Counted from the first letter of the stretch, positions 1-11,267 are shown. The stretch is DNA of 64,000 nucleotides from Rana temporaria (GCF_905171775.1 NC_053497.1:36927781-36991780), one strand, 5' to 3'. The notes: a model not told the origin generated them from the sequence alone. Numbers and translations: made by a program.

Positions 1-186
1 AACAGTACTGTGTGCTATGTGCACAGGGGATTCTAGGAGGATTTTCACCCTCTGGTGACAATGTTTCTTGAAAGCGCACATGTAGTTCTGGATAACAGTA
101 TGTTGTAAAAGGTGATGGCTTGGGATTGTAGATTTATCTTTTAAAGTGAACTTGCACTCCATTTCAAACTATTTTAAAGTCAATGC

Positions 187-772
187 TTAACCACTTCCAG
201 CCCAAGGACGTCATATGACGTCCTGGACTTTCAGTGGGGATATCTGAAAGATGCTTGCAGCCACAGGCATCATTCAGATATCCATCTCTTCAGCCGACGA
301 ATCCCTGCACCATAAAAACGATCATAGCGGCGTTTCCTAGGGGCGTCCCCTCCCGCCGCCATCCGGTGCTTCTCCGGGCTCTCCTTTGCCAACGGAGACC
401 CAGAGAAACGATCCGCCGGTGTCCGATGGAAACCATAGAGTAGACTGGTGACCAGATGGTCACCAGTCATCTCTATGATCGTCGGAGGCCCGGGCTCGAT
501 GTTATGACGTCACGCCCGGGTCCTGGAATGTAAACACAGCCACAATCGCGGCTGAAAGCATTCGATCGGTGATTTTTTTTTTACGATCTAATGCTTTCCA
601 GCCTGGAGGAGAGATGTGGGGTCTTATTGACCCTGCATCTCTCCATAAAGAGTACCTGTCACAAAAAAACATATATAGTGTTTGGGGGTTGTGAGTAATT
701 TTCTAACAAAAAAATTATGATTTCTGCATGTAGGAGAGAAGTGCCAAAATAGGCCCGGTATGGAAATGTCCA
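187..772 (+). mobile_element. TTAA-flanked element, right end degraded
   Basis: Begins TTAACCACTTCCAGCCC at 187. The right end near 770 (CCCGGTATGG) corresponds to a decayed mirror of that end. The interior has GC-rich 5' text with a TAAACACAGCCACAATCGCGGCTG hairpin-like segment, then AT-rich text typical of these elements. No transposase. Confidence 0.6.
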
Positions 773-918
773 CATTATTAGTCATAAAAGACTTATCTGT
801 GCCCAACTCTGAGTTAGTTTCACTATATTGTATAACTATTTTATAACTTTGCTTGTACAACTGTCAGGAGTCTTCTTATTGAACAGTATGTAGAGTTCAG
901 GCACTGGTGTAGATTTAG

Positions 919-1938
919 GCTCCATTCACACTTGTGGCACCTGTCATGCAACATTGTAAATAAAAGTCGCGTTACAAGTCGTTTTCCAATGATAACCATT
1001 CATATATGCAGCGACTTCAAAAGATGCATGAACATGCACTACTTGGGTCTGAATTTGATGCAACTTGAGGGCCATAGACTTAAATTTTGACTCAAAAGTT
1101 TCTTGGAAAGTCATGTCTGAATGTTATACCAGGGCTCAAAATTCCAAGGCCCGAGCTACTAGCCAGGCCTCAAGGGTTACTCGCCACCAGTTGCCCTACC
1201 CTGCCCCTAATTCTAGCCCTTAACACGCTCTTATAAATGATCTCATGAAATTACACTTAAGGCTGGGTTCACATATGAGCATGCAGCGGCTCACAGCAGG
1301 AGTCCGGTGTGTCCTCATTCACCGTTTCAGCCCAAATTTTGGGCTGAATTCGGACCTGAAATGGATTAAAAGACGCACAGTGTTCCTGTGCAAGTTGCAC
1401 CGGAGCCACTGTGGACATATGTGAACCGGCTCCATAGAGAGCCGGTCACGATCTCCTGCTATTGCGAATTGGATACAGGGAGAATCCGATTCCAGTTCAC
1501 ACTAGTATGACTCCAGCTTAAATGTTTTATGCAGAATTAAGTCATAAAATTAAATATTAACAACAACTTTATCAGTGCCCATCAATGCTGCCTCACCTGT
1601 GCAGGGAAAAGAGGAGAGAAAGAGGATTGCAAACGGGATCATTAGAGCGCAAAGGAACATGACTGTGACAGCCTTCATTTCAATTGCTGTGTTCCCGCCG
1701 TCACAGCCCCGCCTTCTGGGGACTTTGATATACGTCACACGTCCCGGGATTGGACTGATCTGTCTATCAAAGTACCTGGGCTAGGACGTGGGGCTGTATG
1801 TGACAGCAAGTGCGGGGAACACACGGCAATTGAAATTAAAGCGATGTTCCGCTCTCTGATGATCCGACCGGCTCTCTTCCTCTGAGCAATCGCTGGGATA
1901 AGAGCACACATCTTTGGAATCCTACAAGTGTGAATGGA
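919..1938. mobile_element. MITE with GGCTCCATTCACACTTG ends
   Basis: GGCTCCATTCACACTTGTGG at 919 is mirrored by CTACAAGTGTGAATGGAGCT near 1923. The interior contains the separate element at 1257-1521. No transposase is visible. Confidence 0.65.
1257..1521 (+). mobile_element. 265-bp TTAA-flanked MITE
   Basis: TTAAGGCTGGGTTCACA at the left and GACTCCAGCTTAA at the right with TTAA at both ends. The interior includes CAGCCCAAATTTTGGGCTGAA, an imperfect palindrome. A reversed fragment of the same family lies at 33417-33537. Confidence 0.7.
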
Positions 1939-1944
1939 GCTGTA

Positions 1945-2664
1945 AGCCTTGTACACATGGTACGATTGTTGGCAGGGGATTATCTGTTGACAGACTGTTT
2001 AAATCTTACTGTTAGTATGCTCCTTTTGACAATTGTCCAACTTAAGGTCAACAAATGTTGGATGACAGGCTAGTACATTTTCGGCAGACAGTGGTTTGAC
2101 GTCATATTTTCGTATGGTCAGTACACAAATCCGTCACACTAGTTGAAAGTACAAACAAGCATGCTTGGAATCAATGCTCCCCAAACACGAAATTAGCAGA
2201 AGGGGCACAAAAGATGGTGCTGAAGAGCTGAAATTCCTTGTAGTACGTCACTAGGTTCGTGGTTTTGGCACAACAATTGTGTAACGTTGGGCTGCTTTCA
2301 AACTGAGGTGCTTTGCAGGCGAAATAGCGCCTGCAAAGCGTTCTGAAATAGCCTCTCCTTTCGTGCTGGTAAAATAAGTTCTGCTAGCCGCATCTTTGCA
2401 TCGTTGTAAGACCCGTGTATACAAGCGCTTTGCCAGCGGTTTTAACCCTTTTTCGGCTGGTAGCGGAAATTAAAAGCACCCAGCTAGCGCCTGAAAATCG
2501 CAGCAAAAACTACGGTAAAGCGCCGCTACAGATAGAAGTGCTTTACCGCCAACGGCTCAATGTGAAAGCGGCCTTAGTATGCAACACAGGATCCTGGCAC
2601 ATGCCCTTTTGACAAAAATCAGACGCTTGGTTGGCCAACAATTGTACCGTGTGTATGAGGCTGC
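1945..2664. mobile_element. MITE with GCCTTGTACACATGG / CGTGTGTATGAGGC ends
   Basis: The left end GCCTTGTACACATGGTACGA is mirrored at 2640-2664. The centre is interrupted by the smaller element at 2290-2573. Confidence 0.6.
2290..2573. mobile_element. 284-bp MITE with GGGCTGCTTTCA / TGTGAAAGCGGCC ends
   Basis: Imperfect inverted ends, with flanking triplets TTG and TTA that could be a decayed 3-bp TWA duplication. Contains the short palindrome-like GCTTTGCAGGCG...CGCCTGCAAAGC. Confidence 0.6.
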
Positions 2665-2714
2665 ACTCATACCATTATTTGCACAGTTCATTCCCTTTGT
2701 CCAGTTCATTTGCA

Positions 2715-3610
2715 TGGTGTGAGTGCTTTGGATCCTGCCCAGGAACAGTTAAGCGTACTGTACCAAGACCACTTAGAAGAGGTGCTCGGTTTAAACGCTT
2801 TTGCGACGGGAAGGAAACAGGATGAGCCACGCTCAGGTTGGCCATCGACAAGCCGAACCCCAAGACATGATCACACAAGTTTGACAGATGCTGGCACACG
2901 ATTGGCAACTGACTCTACGATTAATGGTGGAGGAATTGGGCATTAGCAAGGACACTGGGTGCGTACCATTGTCTGCAAAGATTTGGGTAAGCGGAAAATC
3001 TGTTCTCGGTTTGTGCCATACAAGCTGACAAGTGGAAAGCAAAACGGATGGAAACCTCTGGAGGCATGTGTGACTAGGATCCATCCTTTCTGCAAACCAT
3101 CACCTTAGGGCAGTGTTTCTCAACTCCAGTCCTCGGGGCGCACCAACAGGTCATGTTTTCAGGATTTCCCTCAGATCAAACTGCTGTGGTAATTACTAAG
3201 GCAGTGAAACTGATAAAATCACCTGTGCACAATAATGGAAAGCCTGAAAACAAGACCTGTTGGTGCGCCCCGAGGACTGGAGTTGAGAAACACTGCCTTA
3301 GGGGATGAGACCTAGTGTACCACTTCGATCTGGAGACCAAGCGGCGTGTGTTCCTGTTCTCAGTCATTCGCCGTACTCCCCTGATCTTGCGCCTGCTAAA
3401 CTTTTTGTTTCCCTACCTAATGAGCGTCATGGAAGGTGGACGTGGTGACAATTCAAGAATGTTCTGCAATCTGTTCCTAAAGAGGCCTTTGCTGTCAGTT
3501 TCCAGAAGCTTTATAAGTGTGCTGTGAGGGATGGCCATTATTTTAAAGGTCATTTGTACCTTCACTTTTTTGTTACAATTCACCAAACTTTTTAGACACA
3601 ACTTGTAATG
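2715..3610 (+). pseudogene. mariner transposase fossil, split by a hAT MITE
   Basis: Mariner transposases cut and paste DNA at TA sites using a DD34D catalytic triad. Here decayed fragments read in order: DEPRSGWPSTSRT (near 2821), a helix-turn-helix part GISKDT..RTIV..DLGKRKICSRFVP after a frameshift (2937-3025), GDET before a stop (near 3302), and PKEAFAVSFQKLYK...DGHYFKGH (near 3477-3555). Most of the region between the first catalytic Asp and PKEAF, including the second Asp, is deleted. The 185-bp MITE at 3111 interrupts it. Frameshifts and stops make it nonfunctional. Confidence 0.8.
3111..3295. mobile_element. 185-bp hAT MITE
   Basis: Ends CAGTGTTTCTCAACTCCAG and CTGGAGTTGAGAAACACTG are perfect inverted copies, and the inverted repeat continues through CCTCGGGGCGCACCAACAGG. 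An exact 8-bp duplication CCTTAGGG flanks it (3103-3110, 3296-3303). It lies inside the mariner fossil, so it is the younger insertion. Confidence 0.95.
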
Positions 3611-3665
3611 AGTAAATATGGCTGCCCCAACGTACATTTGTGATTCATAAATTACATTTGTGAAA

Positions 3666-4364
3666 TTAACTTGTTGCCCTCCCACCGTCAAATAACGGCG
3701 GGGCGGTTCTCGTTCTGGGTAGATGTCATTTGACCCGCTTCCCAGAACGATCAATCTCATGCGCCCGCGAGCACACCGTAATGCTAGGACCCGATTTCTG
3801 CAAAGAGCCGCAGCTTTTTAACCATGTGATCGGCTGTGTCCAATTACACCCGGTCACATGTAAACATGAAGATGCTGGTAATCGTCGCTCCTCGCCGCAC
3901 ACAGAGAGTGAGTAGAGGATAGCCGATCAGCAGCATCTGCTTGCATAGGACATCTAGGTATGTAATCAGTGCACTGATTACAATTAAGTGCCCACTACTG
4001 CCAGCAATTAGTGCCAGCAATCAGTGGCCATTAGTGATGCCAGTCAGTGCTGCCTATCCGTGCAGGCTATCTGCCCATCAGTGCTGCCTCATTAGTGCCC
4101 ATAGGTGCTTCCTCATCAGCGCCCATTGAAGTGAAGAAGAAAAATTACATATTTACTGACAGAAACTTAATTTATTTTTCAAAATTTTCAGTCTTTTTTT
4201 TTGGGGGGGGGGGGGGGGGGATTTAAAATCCAGTGATTAAATACCACCAAAAGAAAGCTCTATTTGTGTGAAAAAAATCAAATGGCTACAGTGTAGCATG
4301 ACCATACAATTGTCATTCAAAGTGTCACAGAGCTCAAAGCTGAAAAATGGCCTGGGAAGTAAGT
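3666..4364 (+). mobile_element. TTAA-type element, right end lost
   Basis: Begins TTAACTTGTTGCCCTCCCACC. Contains AAATACCACCAAAAGAAAGC, the conserved block of the long TTAA family, and ends in AAATGGCCTGGGAAG just before the Tc1 element at 4367. A run of 18 G occupies 4203-4220. Confidence 0.65.
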
Positions 4365-4558
4365 TACAGGTAATCGAAAAATTTGAATATTGTGCTAAAG
4401 TTCATTTATTTCACTAATGCAACTTAAAAGGTGAAACTAATATATGAGATAGACTCATAACATGCAACGTAAGATAGTTCAAGCCGCGATTTGTCATAAT
4501 TGTGATGATTATGGCTTACAGCTCATGAAAACCCCAAATCCACAATCTCAGAAAATTA

Positions 4559-5374
4559 TTTATTCGTTTCTAGTCGCCCCCTCGCGATCGCTCCCCGGAG
4601 CTGAAGAACAGGGAGAGCCGTATGTAAACACGGCTTCACTGTGGCGGCTGCATCGATCGAGTGATCCCTTTTTTTGGGAGACTCGATCGATGACGTCAGA
4701 CCTACAGCCACACCCCCCTACAGTTGTAAACACACACTAGGTGAACCCTAACTCCTATAGCGCCCCCTGTGGTTAACTCCCAAACTGCAACTGTCATTTT
4801 CACAATAAACAATGCAATTTAAATGCATTTTTTGCTGTGAAAATGACAATGGTCCCAAAAATGTGTCAAAATTGTCCGAAGTGTCCGCCATAATGTCGCA
4901 GTCACGAAAAAAATTGCTGATCGCCACCATTAGTAGTAAAAAAAAAAATAATAATAAAACTATCCCCTATTTTGTAAACGCTATAAATTTTGCGCAAACC
5001 AATCGATAAACGCTTATTGCGATTTTTTTTTTTTTACCAAAAATAGGTAGAAGAATACGTATCGGCCTAAACTGAGGAAAAAAAAAAATTATATATGTTT
5101 TTGGGGGATATGTATTATAGCAAAAAGTAAAAAATATTGATTTTTTTTCAAAATTGTCGCTCTATTTTTGTTTACAGCGCAAGAAATTAAAAACCACAGA
5201 GGTGATCAAATACCACCAAAAGAAAGCTCTATTTGTGGGGAAAAAGGGACGCCAATTTTGTTTGGGAGCCACGTCGCACGACCGCGCAATTGTCTGTTAA
5301 AGCGACACAGTGCCGAATTGTAAAAACCCCTTGGGTCATTTAGCAGCATATTGGTCCAGTCCTTAAGTGGTTAA
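4559..5374 (+). mobile_element. 5'-truncated long TTAA-family element inside Tc1
   Basis: Starts abruptly at text matching the interior of the complete copy at 11367 (ATTCGTTTCTAG..CGCCCC) and continues collinearly to GTCCTTAAGTGGTTAA at 5374. The left end is missing, so the junction with the Tc1 repeat is a deletion, not a clean insertion. Confidence 0.8.
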
Positions 5375-5459
5375 ATGGTCTCTCAGTTGGGTTCAGTAGG
5401 AATCACAAATCAAATGTCGTATTCCTCTTGTCAAGCCACTCCTGAACAACAAACAATGT

Positions 5460-6075
5460 CAGAAGCGTCTTACCTGGGCTAAAGAAAAACACACCTGGTC
5501 TGGTGCTCAGTGGTCAAAGTCTTCTGATAAGAGCAAATTTTGCATCTCATTTGGAAACCAATGACCCAGAGTATGGAGGAAGAATGGAGAGGCACGCACT
5601 GCAAGATGCTTGAAGTCCAGTGTGAAGTTTCCACAGTCTGTGTTGATTTGGGGAGCCATGTCATCTGCTGGTGTTGATCCACTGTGCTTCATTAAGTCCG
5701 GGGTCACCGCAGCCGTCTACCAGGAGATTTGGGAGCTCTTCATGCTTCCTTCCACAGACAAGCTCTAAGGTGATGCTGACTTCATTTTCCAGCAGGACTT
5801 GGCACCTGCCCACACTGCCAAAAGCACCAAAACCTGGTTCAATGACCATGGGATTACTGTGCTTGATTGGCCAGCAAACTCGCTTGACCTGAACCCCATA
5901 GAGAATCTATGGGGCATTGCCAACAGAAAGATGAGAGACATGAGACCGAACAATGCAGAGGAGCTGAAGGCCGCTATTGAAGCATCCTGGTCTTCCATAA
6001 CACCTCAGCAGTGCCACAGGCTGATAGGTTCCATGCCACGCCGCATTGAGGGGCCCAAACCAAGTACTGAGTACA
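5460..6075 (+). pseudogene. Tc1-like transposase remnant (C-terminal two thirds)
   Basis: Fragments of a DD34E transposase: WSKSSDKSKF with the first Asp near 5517, then after frame changes APAHTAKSTKTWFNDHGITV and SLDLNPIENLWGI (5799-5920) followed by the C-terminal helix region to SMPRRIEG. The QQDLAPAH segment needs a different frame from the upstream part. The N-terminal DNA-binding domain is gone, replaced by the TTAA element. Confidence 0.8.
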
Positions 6076-6347
6076 TATGCATGCTTCTACTTTTCAGAGG
6101 TCCGATATTGTTCTATTTACAATCCTTGTTTTATTGATTCCATGTAATATTCAAATTTTCTGAGATTGTGGATTCAGGGTTTTCATGAGCTGTAAGCCAT
6201 AATCATCACAATTATGACAAATCACGGCTTGAACTATCTTGTTTGGCATGTAATGAGTCTCATATATTACTTTCACCTTTTAAGTTGCATTAGTAAAATA
6301 AATCAACTTTTGCACGATATTCCAATTTTTCGAGTATCACCTGTACT

Positions 6348-6402
6348 ATGTATTATTATTATTATTATAATTATACAGGATTTATATAGCGCCAACAGTT
6401 TG
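6348..6402. repeat. (TTA)n microsatellite with TTTATATAGCGCC tail
   Basis: TATTATTATTATTATTATAA followed by ACAGGATTTATATAGCGCCAACAG. I recall this combination as a recurrent tail of interspersed repeats in frogs. It abuts the Tc1 right end and the TA hairpin MITE. Confidence 0.55.
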
Positions 6403-6477
6403 CCGTATTTATCTTCGTATAGCGCGCACCCCCAACCTGGAAGGGAAATTTCCTGAAAAAAAGAAAATACTTAGTTT

Positions 6478-7493
6478 TTTTTTTTTTTACTGAAAAGATT
6501 TTTATTTTTGAAGAAGACAAAATACAAAATACATCCAACAAGGTTGGTTATAAGCATGAACATTCCGATAAGGCATATCCCAACATAAAACAGTCAGAGG
6601 AAAGGCCCTCTGTGATCATCAATTAGAACAGAGACATCATATCCACGAAGACAGTTAATTTGAACTCGTAACCATCATCTGTCATAAGTGTCATAAGGAA
6701 AGCCTTTAGCAAAGGGTCAACCAGGTTAACGTGGAAAAGCCAAAGAAAAGTAAAAAACAAATCAAAAAAGATGACAAAAAATAAAAGACACAAAAATCAT
6801 AACGAATCACATGAAATCACACTTATCATCTGAACGAGATCGAGATAGTTCTTCTCTAATAAACCATATACTTAAATTAGTCTATGACTGTTCCATTATA
6901 CGATGTAAGAACCAAGGGCTCCATTTAGCATCATGAAGATGCATAGTGTCTCTAAGAGTGTGATGAATCTTCTCTGTGAGCATAATCTGATCCACCCTAG
7001 CTACTATCTGTGCCAGAGGGACCACACTGGACTTCCAGTGGAGCGCAATTGTCCACTGAACTGCCACACAGATAGTGTGTAGCAGCCGCATCAGGGGTTT
7101 AGGAGTATCGGGGATACTCTCGAACAGCAAACAGTGAGTGTGTGTCAGAGCCATGCCTCCCCCAGCCAACTTATCCATCAAGACCAAGACCTCCCCCCAG
7201 GTTGGGCGCAACTTTTCACATTCCCAAAACAAATGCAAGAAAGAACCCTGATGGGGACATCCGCGAAAGCATAAGGGGGAACTCTGAGGAAAAATTTTAC
7301 TCAAACGGAGAGGGGTGAGGTACCATCGTGTGAACAATTTCACTGCTGTCTCCCTAACTGAAAGAGAGACAGAACATTTCCTCATGTTCTGCCAGCATGT
7401 CTCCCAGTCCTTGTAGTCATATTCGAGGCCCAACTCCTGATCCCACTGGGCCATGTGCTTCAAAACCAAATCGCCATCCCCACCCCCCATAGG
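6478..7493 (-). mobile_element. 5'-truncated L1/Tx1-like LINE 3' end
   Basis: A 15-bp target duplication GAAAATACTTAGTTT (6463-6477, 7494-7508) flanks a minus-strand insertion with its poly(A) (poly-T on +) at the left. Truncation at the 5' side with intact 3' tail is the hallmark of target-primed reverse transcription. Confidence 0.92.
6882..7490 (-). pseudogene. LINE ORF2 C-terminal fragment (L1/Tx1-like)
   Basis: A ~200-residue open frame, read from near the truncation point to its natural stop. It contains ELGLEYDYKDWETCW, RWYLTPLRLSKIFP, SPLCFRGCPHQGSFLHLFWEC and a tryptophan-rich tail. The RWYxTPxRL...CxRGC...GxxxHxxWxC pattern is the zinc-knuckle-like C-terminal region of L1-clade ORF2, downstream of reverse transcriptase. 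The endonuclease and polymerase domains are absent, so it encodes no working enzyme. No frameshift is seen in this part, suggesting modest age. Confidence 0.85.
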
Positions 7494-7885
7494 GAAAATA
7501 CTTAGTTTGAATGCCCCTCATCGGTGTCTTGCCCGGCATCCATCGGCGGCCTTGTTCGGTCTGGCGTCCGTCTGCGGCCCTGGTGGTGTCCTCCCCGCTT
7601 TTCCCGCGCTGTTTCTGAGTCGATTCCCGCGCTGTTTGAACGCCGCTGCCGACATATACCGAGCGCAGTACACTCGGGCACGCTCAGCTCCTTTCGCATA
7701 AAGGCTAGAAGGCGGCACAGGGCGTGACCGTGAGGGGAGCCAAGCCTGGTCGAGTGTACTGCGCTCGGTATATGTCGGCGGCGGCATTCAAACACAGCGC
7801 GGGGATCGGCGTATATCGCGCACCCACGATTTTCCCCTTATTTTAAGGGGGAAAAAGTGCGCAGTATACGCCGATAAATACGGTA

Positions 7886-8980
7886 ACTATGTATTGAGGT
7901 GGTTAAAGCATAGCCTACTAAGAGCTCCCTGGTCCCTCTACATGTAACGTCACACTCTCTGTTTCAATACACTGTAAGTGAAGAATGTAGCGGTGATGCC
8001 ACTATCTCGGGATGTGAGTCCATGACAACCCGCCTCATAGTATGTCTTTAGTCTTCTGATTTAAATTAAGCTGGGTGTCATTCAACTTGGGAAACTGAGG
8101 ACATCTGGTGGTCAACAAGAAGTACTGCTGGGCACAGCTCCAGACTGAATATGTGTATTGCAGCCGTGGCTGCTTTTTTAATTTTGTTCATTGCCTGGGG
8201 CTGATGTAATATAAAATAAATGCCCAGAGTTTGGCTTTTACACATACTGAGATATTATTTTAACCAAGCTCATTTCTTTTAAACAAATCTTGAACAGATT
8301 CTACGTTCCCTATTGACCTGAACTGGGTAAAAAAAAAGAAATCCGATTGGCTGTTCTGAGGAATGCAGAGTTTTACTTTGTCTTACATGAGCTTGTATTG
8401 TGTCGGGTCAATGGAGCTACATAGTCTTCATCTATACATTGTCTGCGGTATGAGGCAGGAAATGGTAGCAGGAAGGGTAGGAGACAGGTTAAAACAGATA
8501 AAGAAACTATAACATGCATTTTTAGAACCAGCACAATGTGAAGCAGAGGTCTCCAGGCTTTTCAAGTTCCTGAGCAACAGTGAACTATAGGAAGTGAAGA
8601 AGAGACAGGCTAAATAAAAGAAAAAAAAATCACATGTCTGTTAAAGGGGAACTATTGTAAAAATTTACCTTCTTTGTGCACATTTTGCAATAATGATGTC
8701 AATTTATTTGACATTTTAAGGGCGAGTTCGCATATTCTTGCATGCATATTTATTTTGGTATTCTGTATACATATACTGGCTATGTGACAGTTCAATCTGC
8801 ATCCTTGCTGAATTTCTGTTGAACTGAGAAAAGTGATGAAGCACACACTGCAGGACTACCGAGGAGGAAGCAAAGCATGTATAACAAGAAAATATGTTTT
8901 TTTAGTATGTATCGTTCTCATTAGAAACTATACTACAAACATATTCATTTTGCTAGATACAGTAAAGCCTTCTCTTTGCC
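7886..8980. other. No gene resolved; unique or degraded repeat sequence
   Basis: Only short uninformative frames. 8643-8700 (TTAAAGGGGAACTATTG) and 8720-8770 look like degraded MITE ends but lack partners. Confidence 0.45.
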
Positions 8981-8989
8981 TGGGTTCAC

Positions 8990-10069
8990 ATATGGGATTA
9001 AGGTCTGGAGACTGGCTAGGCCACTCTAGGACTTTAATGTGCTTATTCTTGAGTCACTCCTTTGTTGCCTTGGCCATGTGTTTTGGGTCATTGTCATGCT
9101 GGAATACCCATCCACAACCCATTTTCAATGCCCTGGCTGAGGGAAGGAGGTTCTCACCCAAGATTTGATGGTACACGGCTCCGTCCATCGTCCCTTTGAT
9201 GCAGTGACAATGTCCTGTCCCCTTAGCAGAAAAACACCTTCAAAGCATAATGTTTCCACCTCCATGTTTGACGGTGGGGATGGTGTTCTTGGGGTCACAG
9301 GCAGCATTCCTCCTCCTCCAAACACAGTGAATTGATGCCAAAGAGCTCAATTTTGGTCTCATCTGACCACAACACTTTCACCCAGTTCTCCTCTGAGTCA
9401 TTCAGATGGGACTGTACACATGTGCTTTCTTAAAGGGGTTTTCCACCCATTTTTTAAGTTTATTAAAAGTCAGCAGCTACAAAAAGTGTAGCTGCTGGCT
9501 TTTAATAAACTGACACTTACCTGCTCCACGTTCCAGCGACGCGCCGGCCGGGGCTCCGCTCCTCGCCCCCCCTCCCCGGCCGGCGTCTTCATTGTCACTG
9601 TGGGCACCCGGCCGTGACAGCTTTCGGCTTCACGGCCGGGCACCCACTGCGCATGCGAGGAGTGGGTTAAGCGGAGGTCACTTTTTAGGGTGGAACTCCT
9701 CTTTAAGCAGGGGAACCTTGCGGGAGCTGCAGGCAGGATTTCAGTCCTTCACGTCGTCGTGTTACTAATTGTTTTCTTGGTGATTATGGTCCCAGCTGCC
9801 TTGAGATCATTGACAAGATTCTCCCGTGTAGTTCTGGACTGATTCCTCACCGTTCTCATGATCATTGAAACTCCACAAGAGGAGATCTTGCATGGAGCCC
9901 CAGACCGAGGGAGACTGACAGTTATTTTGTGTTTCTTCCATTTGTGAATAATCGCACCAACTGTTGTCACCCTCTCACCAAGCTGTTTGGCGACCGTCTT
10001 GTAGCCCCTTCCAGCCTTGTGTAGGTCTACAATCTTGTCCCTGACATCCTTGGACAGCTCTTTGGCCAT
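8990..10069 (-). pseudogene. Tc1-like transposase remnant
   Basis: The N-terminus is clear at 10069 downward: MAKELSKDVRDKIVDLHKAG, then a helix-turn-helix part (YKTVAKQLGERVTTVGAIIHKWKK) and SLPRSGAPCKI...SMIMRTVRNQSRTTRENLVNDLKAAGT, the paired-like DNA-binding domain of Tc1 transposases. The catalytic part continues leftwards in broken form, separated by the TTAA MITE at 9430-9706 and several frame changes. A stretch near 9240-9400 carries text for the DDE region but no continuous frame. Confidence 0.85.
9430..9706. mobile_element. TTAA MITE of the TTAAAGxGGAGTTCCACCC family (copy 1)
   Basis: TTAAAGGGGTTTTCCACCC mirrored by GGGTGGAACTCCTCTTTAA, TTAA on both sides. The internal hairpin TTAAAAGTCAGCAGCTAC...GTAGCTGCTGGCTTTTAA is shared with four other copies (16941, 17402 ends only, 28109, 31674). 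It sits in the Tc1 transposase region. Confidence 0.85.
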
Positions 10070-10158
10070 GGTGGAGAGATTGGAATCTGATTGATTGCTT
10101 CTGTGGATAGGTGACTTTTATACAGGTAACAAACTGAGATTTGAAGCACTCCCTTTCA

Positions 10159-11267
10159 GGCCGGTTTCACACTGATATTACATTGCAGTGTTATCCAACT
10201 TGAATGAACAGGATACTACTTTGATCCGACTTTGTGATAGTCTGACTTGTCCTTTGACCAATCAAAATAATCCCAGTGTGAGATAAATTCCTTTTTTTTA
10301 TTTTTTATTTTCAAATAACAATTTTTATTTAACACAGGTCAGCATTGTGGTAAAATAGATATAAAAAGATAAAAAAAACTTTCAGCATAGCAGCAACAAA
10401 AACAGTGCATATCCGGATACAGTACAAAGCAGACTGCAGGGGGAGCTTACTGACTCCACATATAAATCATTAGACCACAGACAGTCTGCTGAAAACTATA
10501 GTCAAATTCACAATAAAAAATAATAAAATGAAAAGAGAGAGAGAAGAAGAGAAAGAGAAAAGAAAAAAAAAGGGGGGGGGAGAATAGAGAAGAAACTGGA
10601 GATGTGAGAAGTGAGGGGGGGTCGGCCGTCGGCTCAGGGTGGATCCTCACGGCGGTGCCACTCTTCCCAGACCTTATCATGCATTTCCAATCTATCCTGC
10701 AGCCTGGCTGTCATTTTCTCCATCAACTCTATATCCTTTATACAATAAATTCTTTTTACTGCTGCTGTAATCACCATGTTGGATGTCAAAAGTCAGATGG
10801 TTAGGACAAGGGTCCTACTTTGATCCAACTTCAATGATATTCAATGGGCTAAAGTAGGATCAAAGTCGGACCAAAGTAGTACAGGGAGCATTTTCGGACC
10901 AGTTAAGACGGCTCCCATAGGGAAACATTGGTTTTCACACGTCATGCGACAGGAGCTCCCAATGTCGGAGCATTTGTCGGACAAGGCAAGTGTGAGGCTT
11001 TTTTCGGTGTAGGGGTTCCCCTTTAAATCCATACCAGACCCAAGGGCCTGGTATGCTCTTGGAGGGGGAACCCATGCCGTTTTTTTTCATTTAAAATTTG
11101 GCGTGGAGTTCCCCCTCAAGATTCATACCAAACACAATGCCTGGTACTGGCGGGGATCCAAGTCAGATCCCCGTTCATTGAAAGTCAGATGTATGTCGGC
11201 TTCAAGTCGCAGGGCAAAGTCGGATCCAAAGTAGGACGGCTGTCATGTGGCACTAGTGTGAACCCGG
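10159..11267. mobile_element. MITE with GGCCGGTTTCACACT / AGTGTGAACCCGG ends
   Basis: Inserted where Tc1 text breaks between GCACTCCCTTT and AGAGAGCGCTCC. The arms carry repeated CTACTTTGATCC/GGATCAAAGTAGG-type motifs. Split by LINE-like text at ~10291-10795. Confidence 0.7.
10291..10795 (-). mobile_element. Possible LINE 3' end (minus strand)
   Basis: A T-rich tract at 10287-10310 (poly(A) on the minus strand) followed by ~480 bp unrelated to the surrounding MITE, including a purine-rich AGAGAGAGAGAAGAAGAG region at 10535-10565. No target duplication or reliable coding frame was found, so the class is uncertain. Confidence 0.4.

Larger units (their letters stand above)
4367..6343 (+). mobile_element. 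Tc1-like element with ~190-bp inverted repeats
   Basis: TA-flanked (4365-4366, 6344-6345). The left inverted repeat 4367-4558 and right 6152-6343 match closely as reverse complements (CAGGTAATCGAAAAATT versus the mirrored CAGGTGATACTCGAAAAATT). Between them lie a TTAA-family fragment (4559-5374) and a decayed transposase (5460-6075). Confidence 0.88.
6403..7883. mobile_element. TA-flanked hairpin MITE (copy 1 of 2), holding a LINE
   Basis: Ends CCGTATTTATCTTCGTATA and TATACGCCGATAAATACGG; right flank TA, left flank TG (mutated). Removing the LINE (6478-7493) and one 15-bp duplication leaves ~450 bp, matching the 479-bp copy at 63248. The inner hairpin pairs CCGAGCGCAGTACACTCG (7658) with CGAGTGTACTGCGCTCGG (7751). 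Confidence 0.88.
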
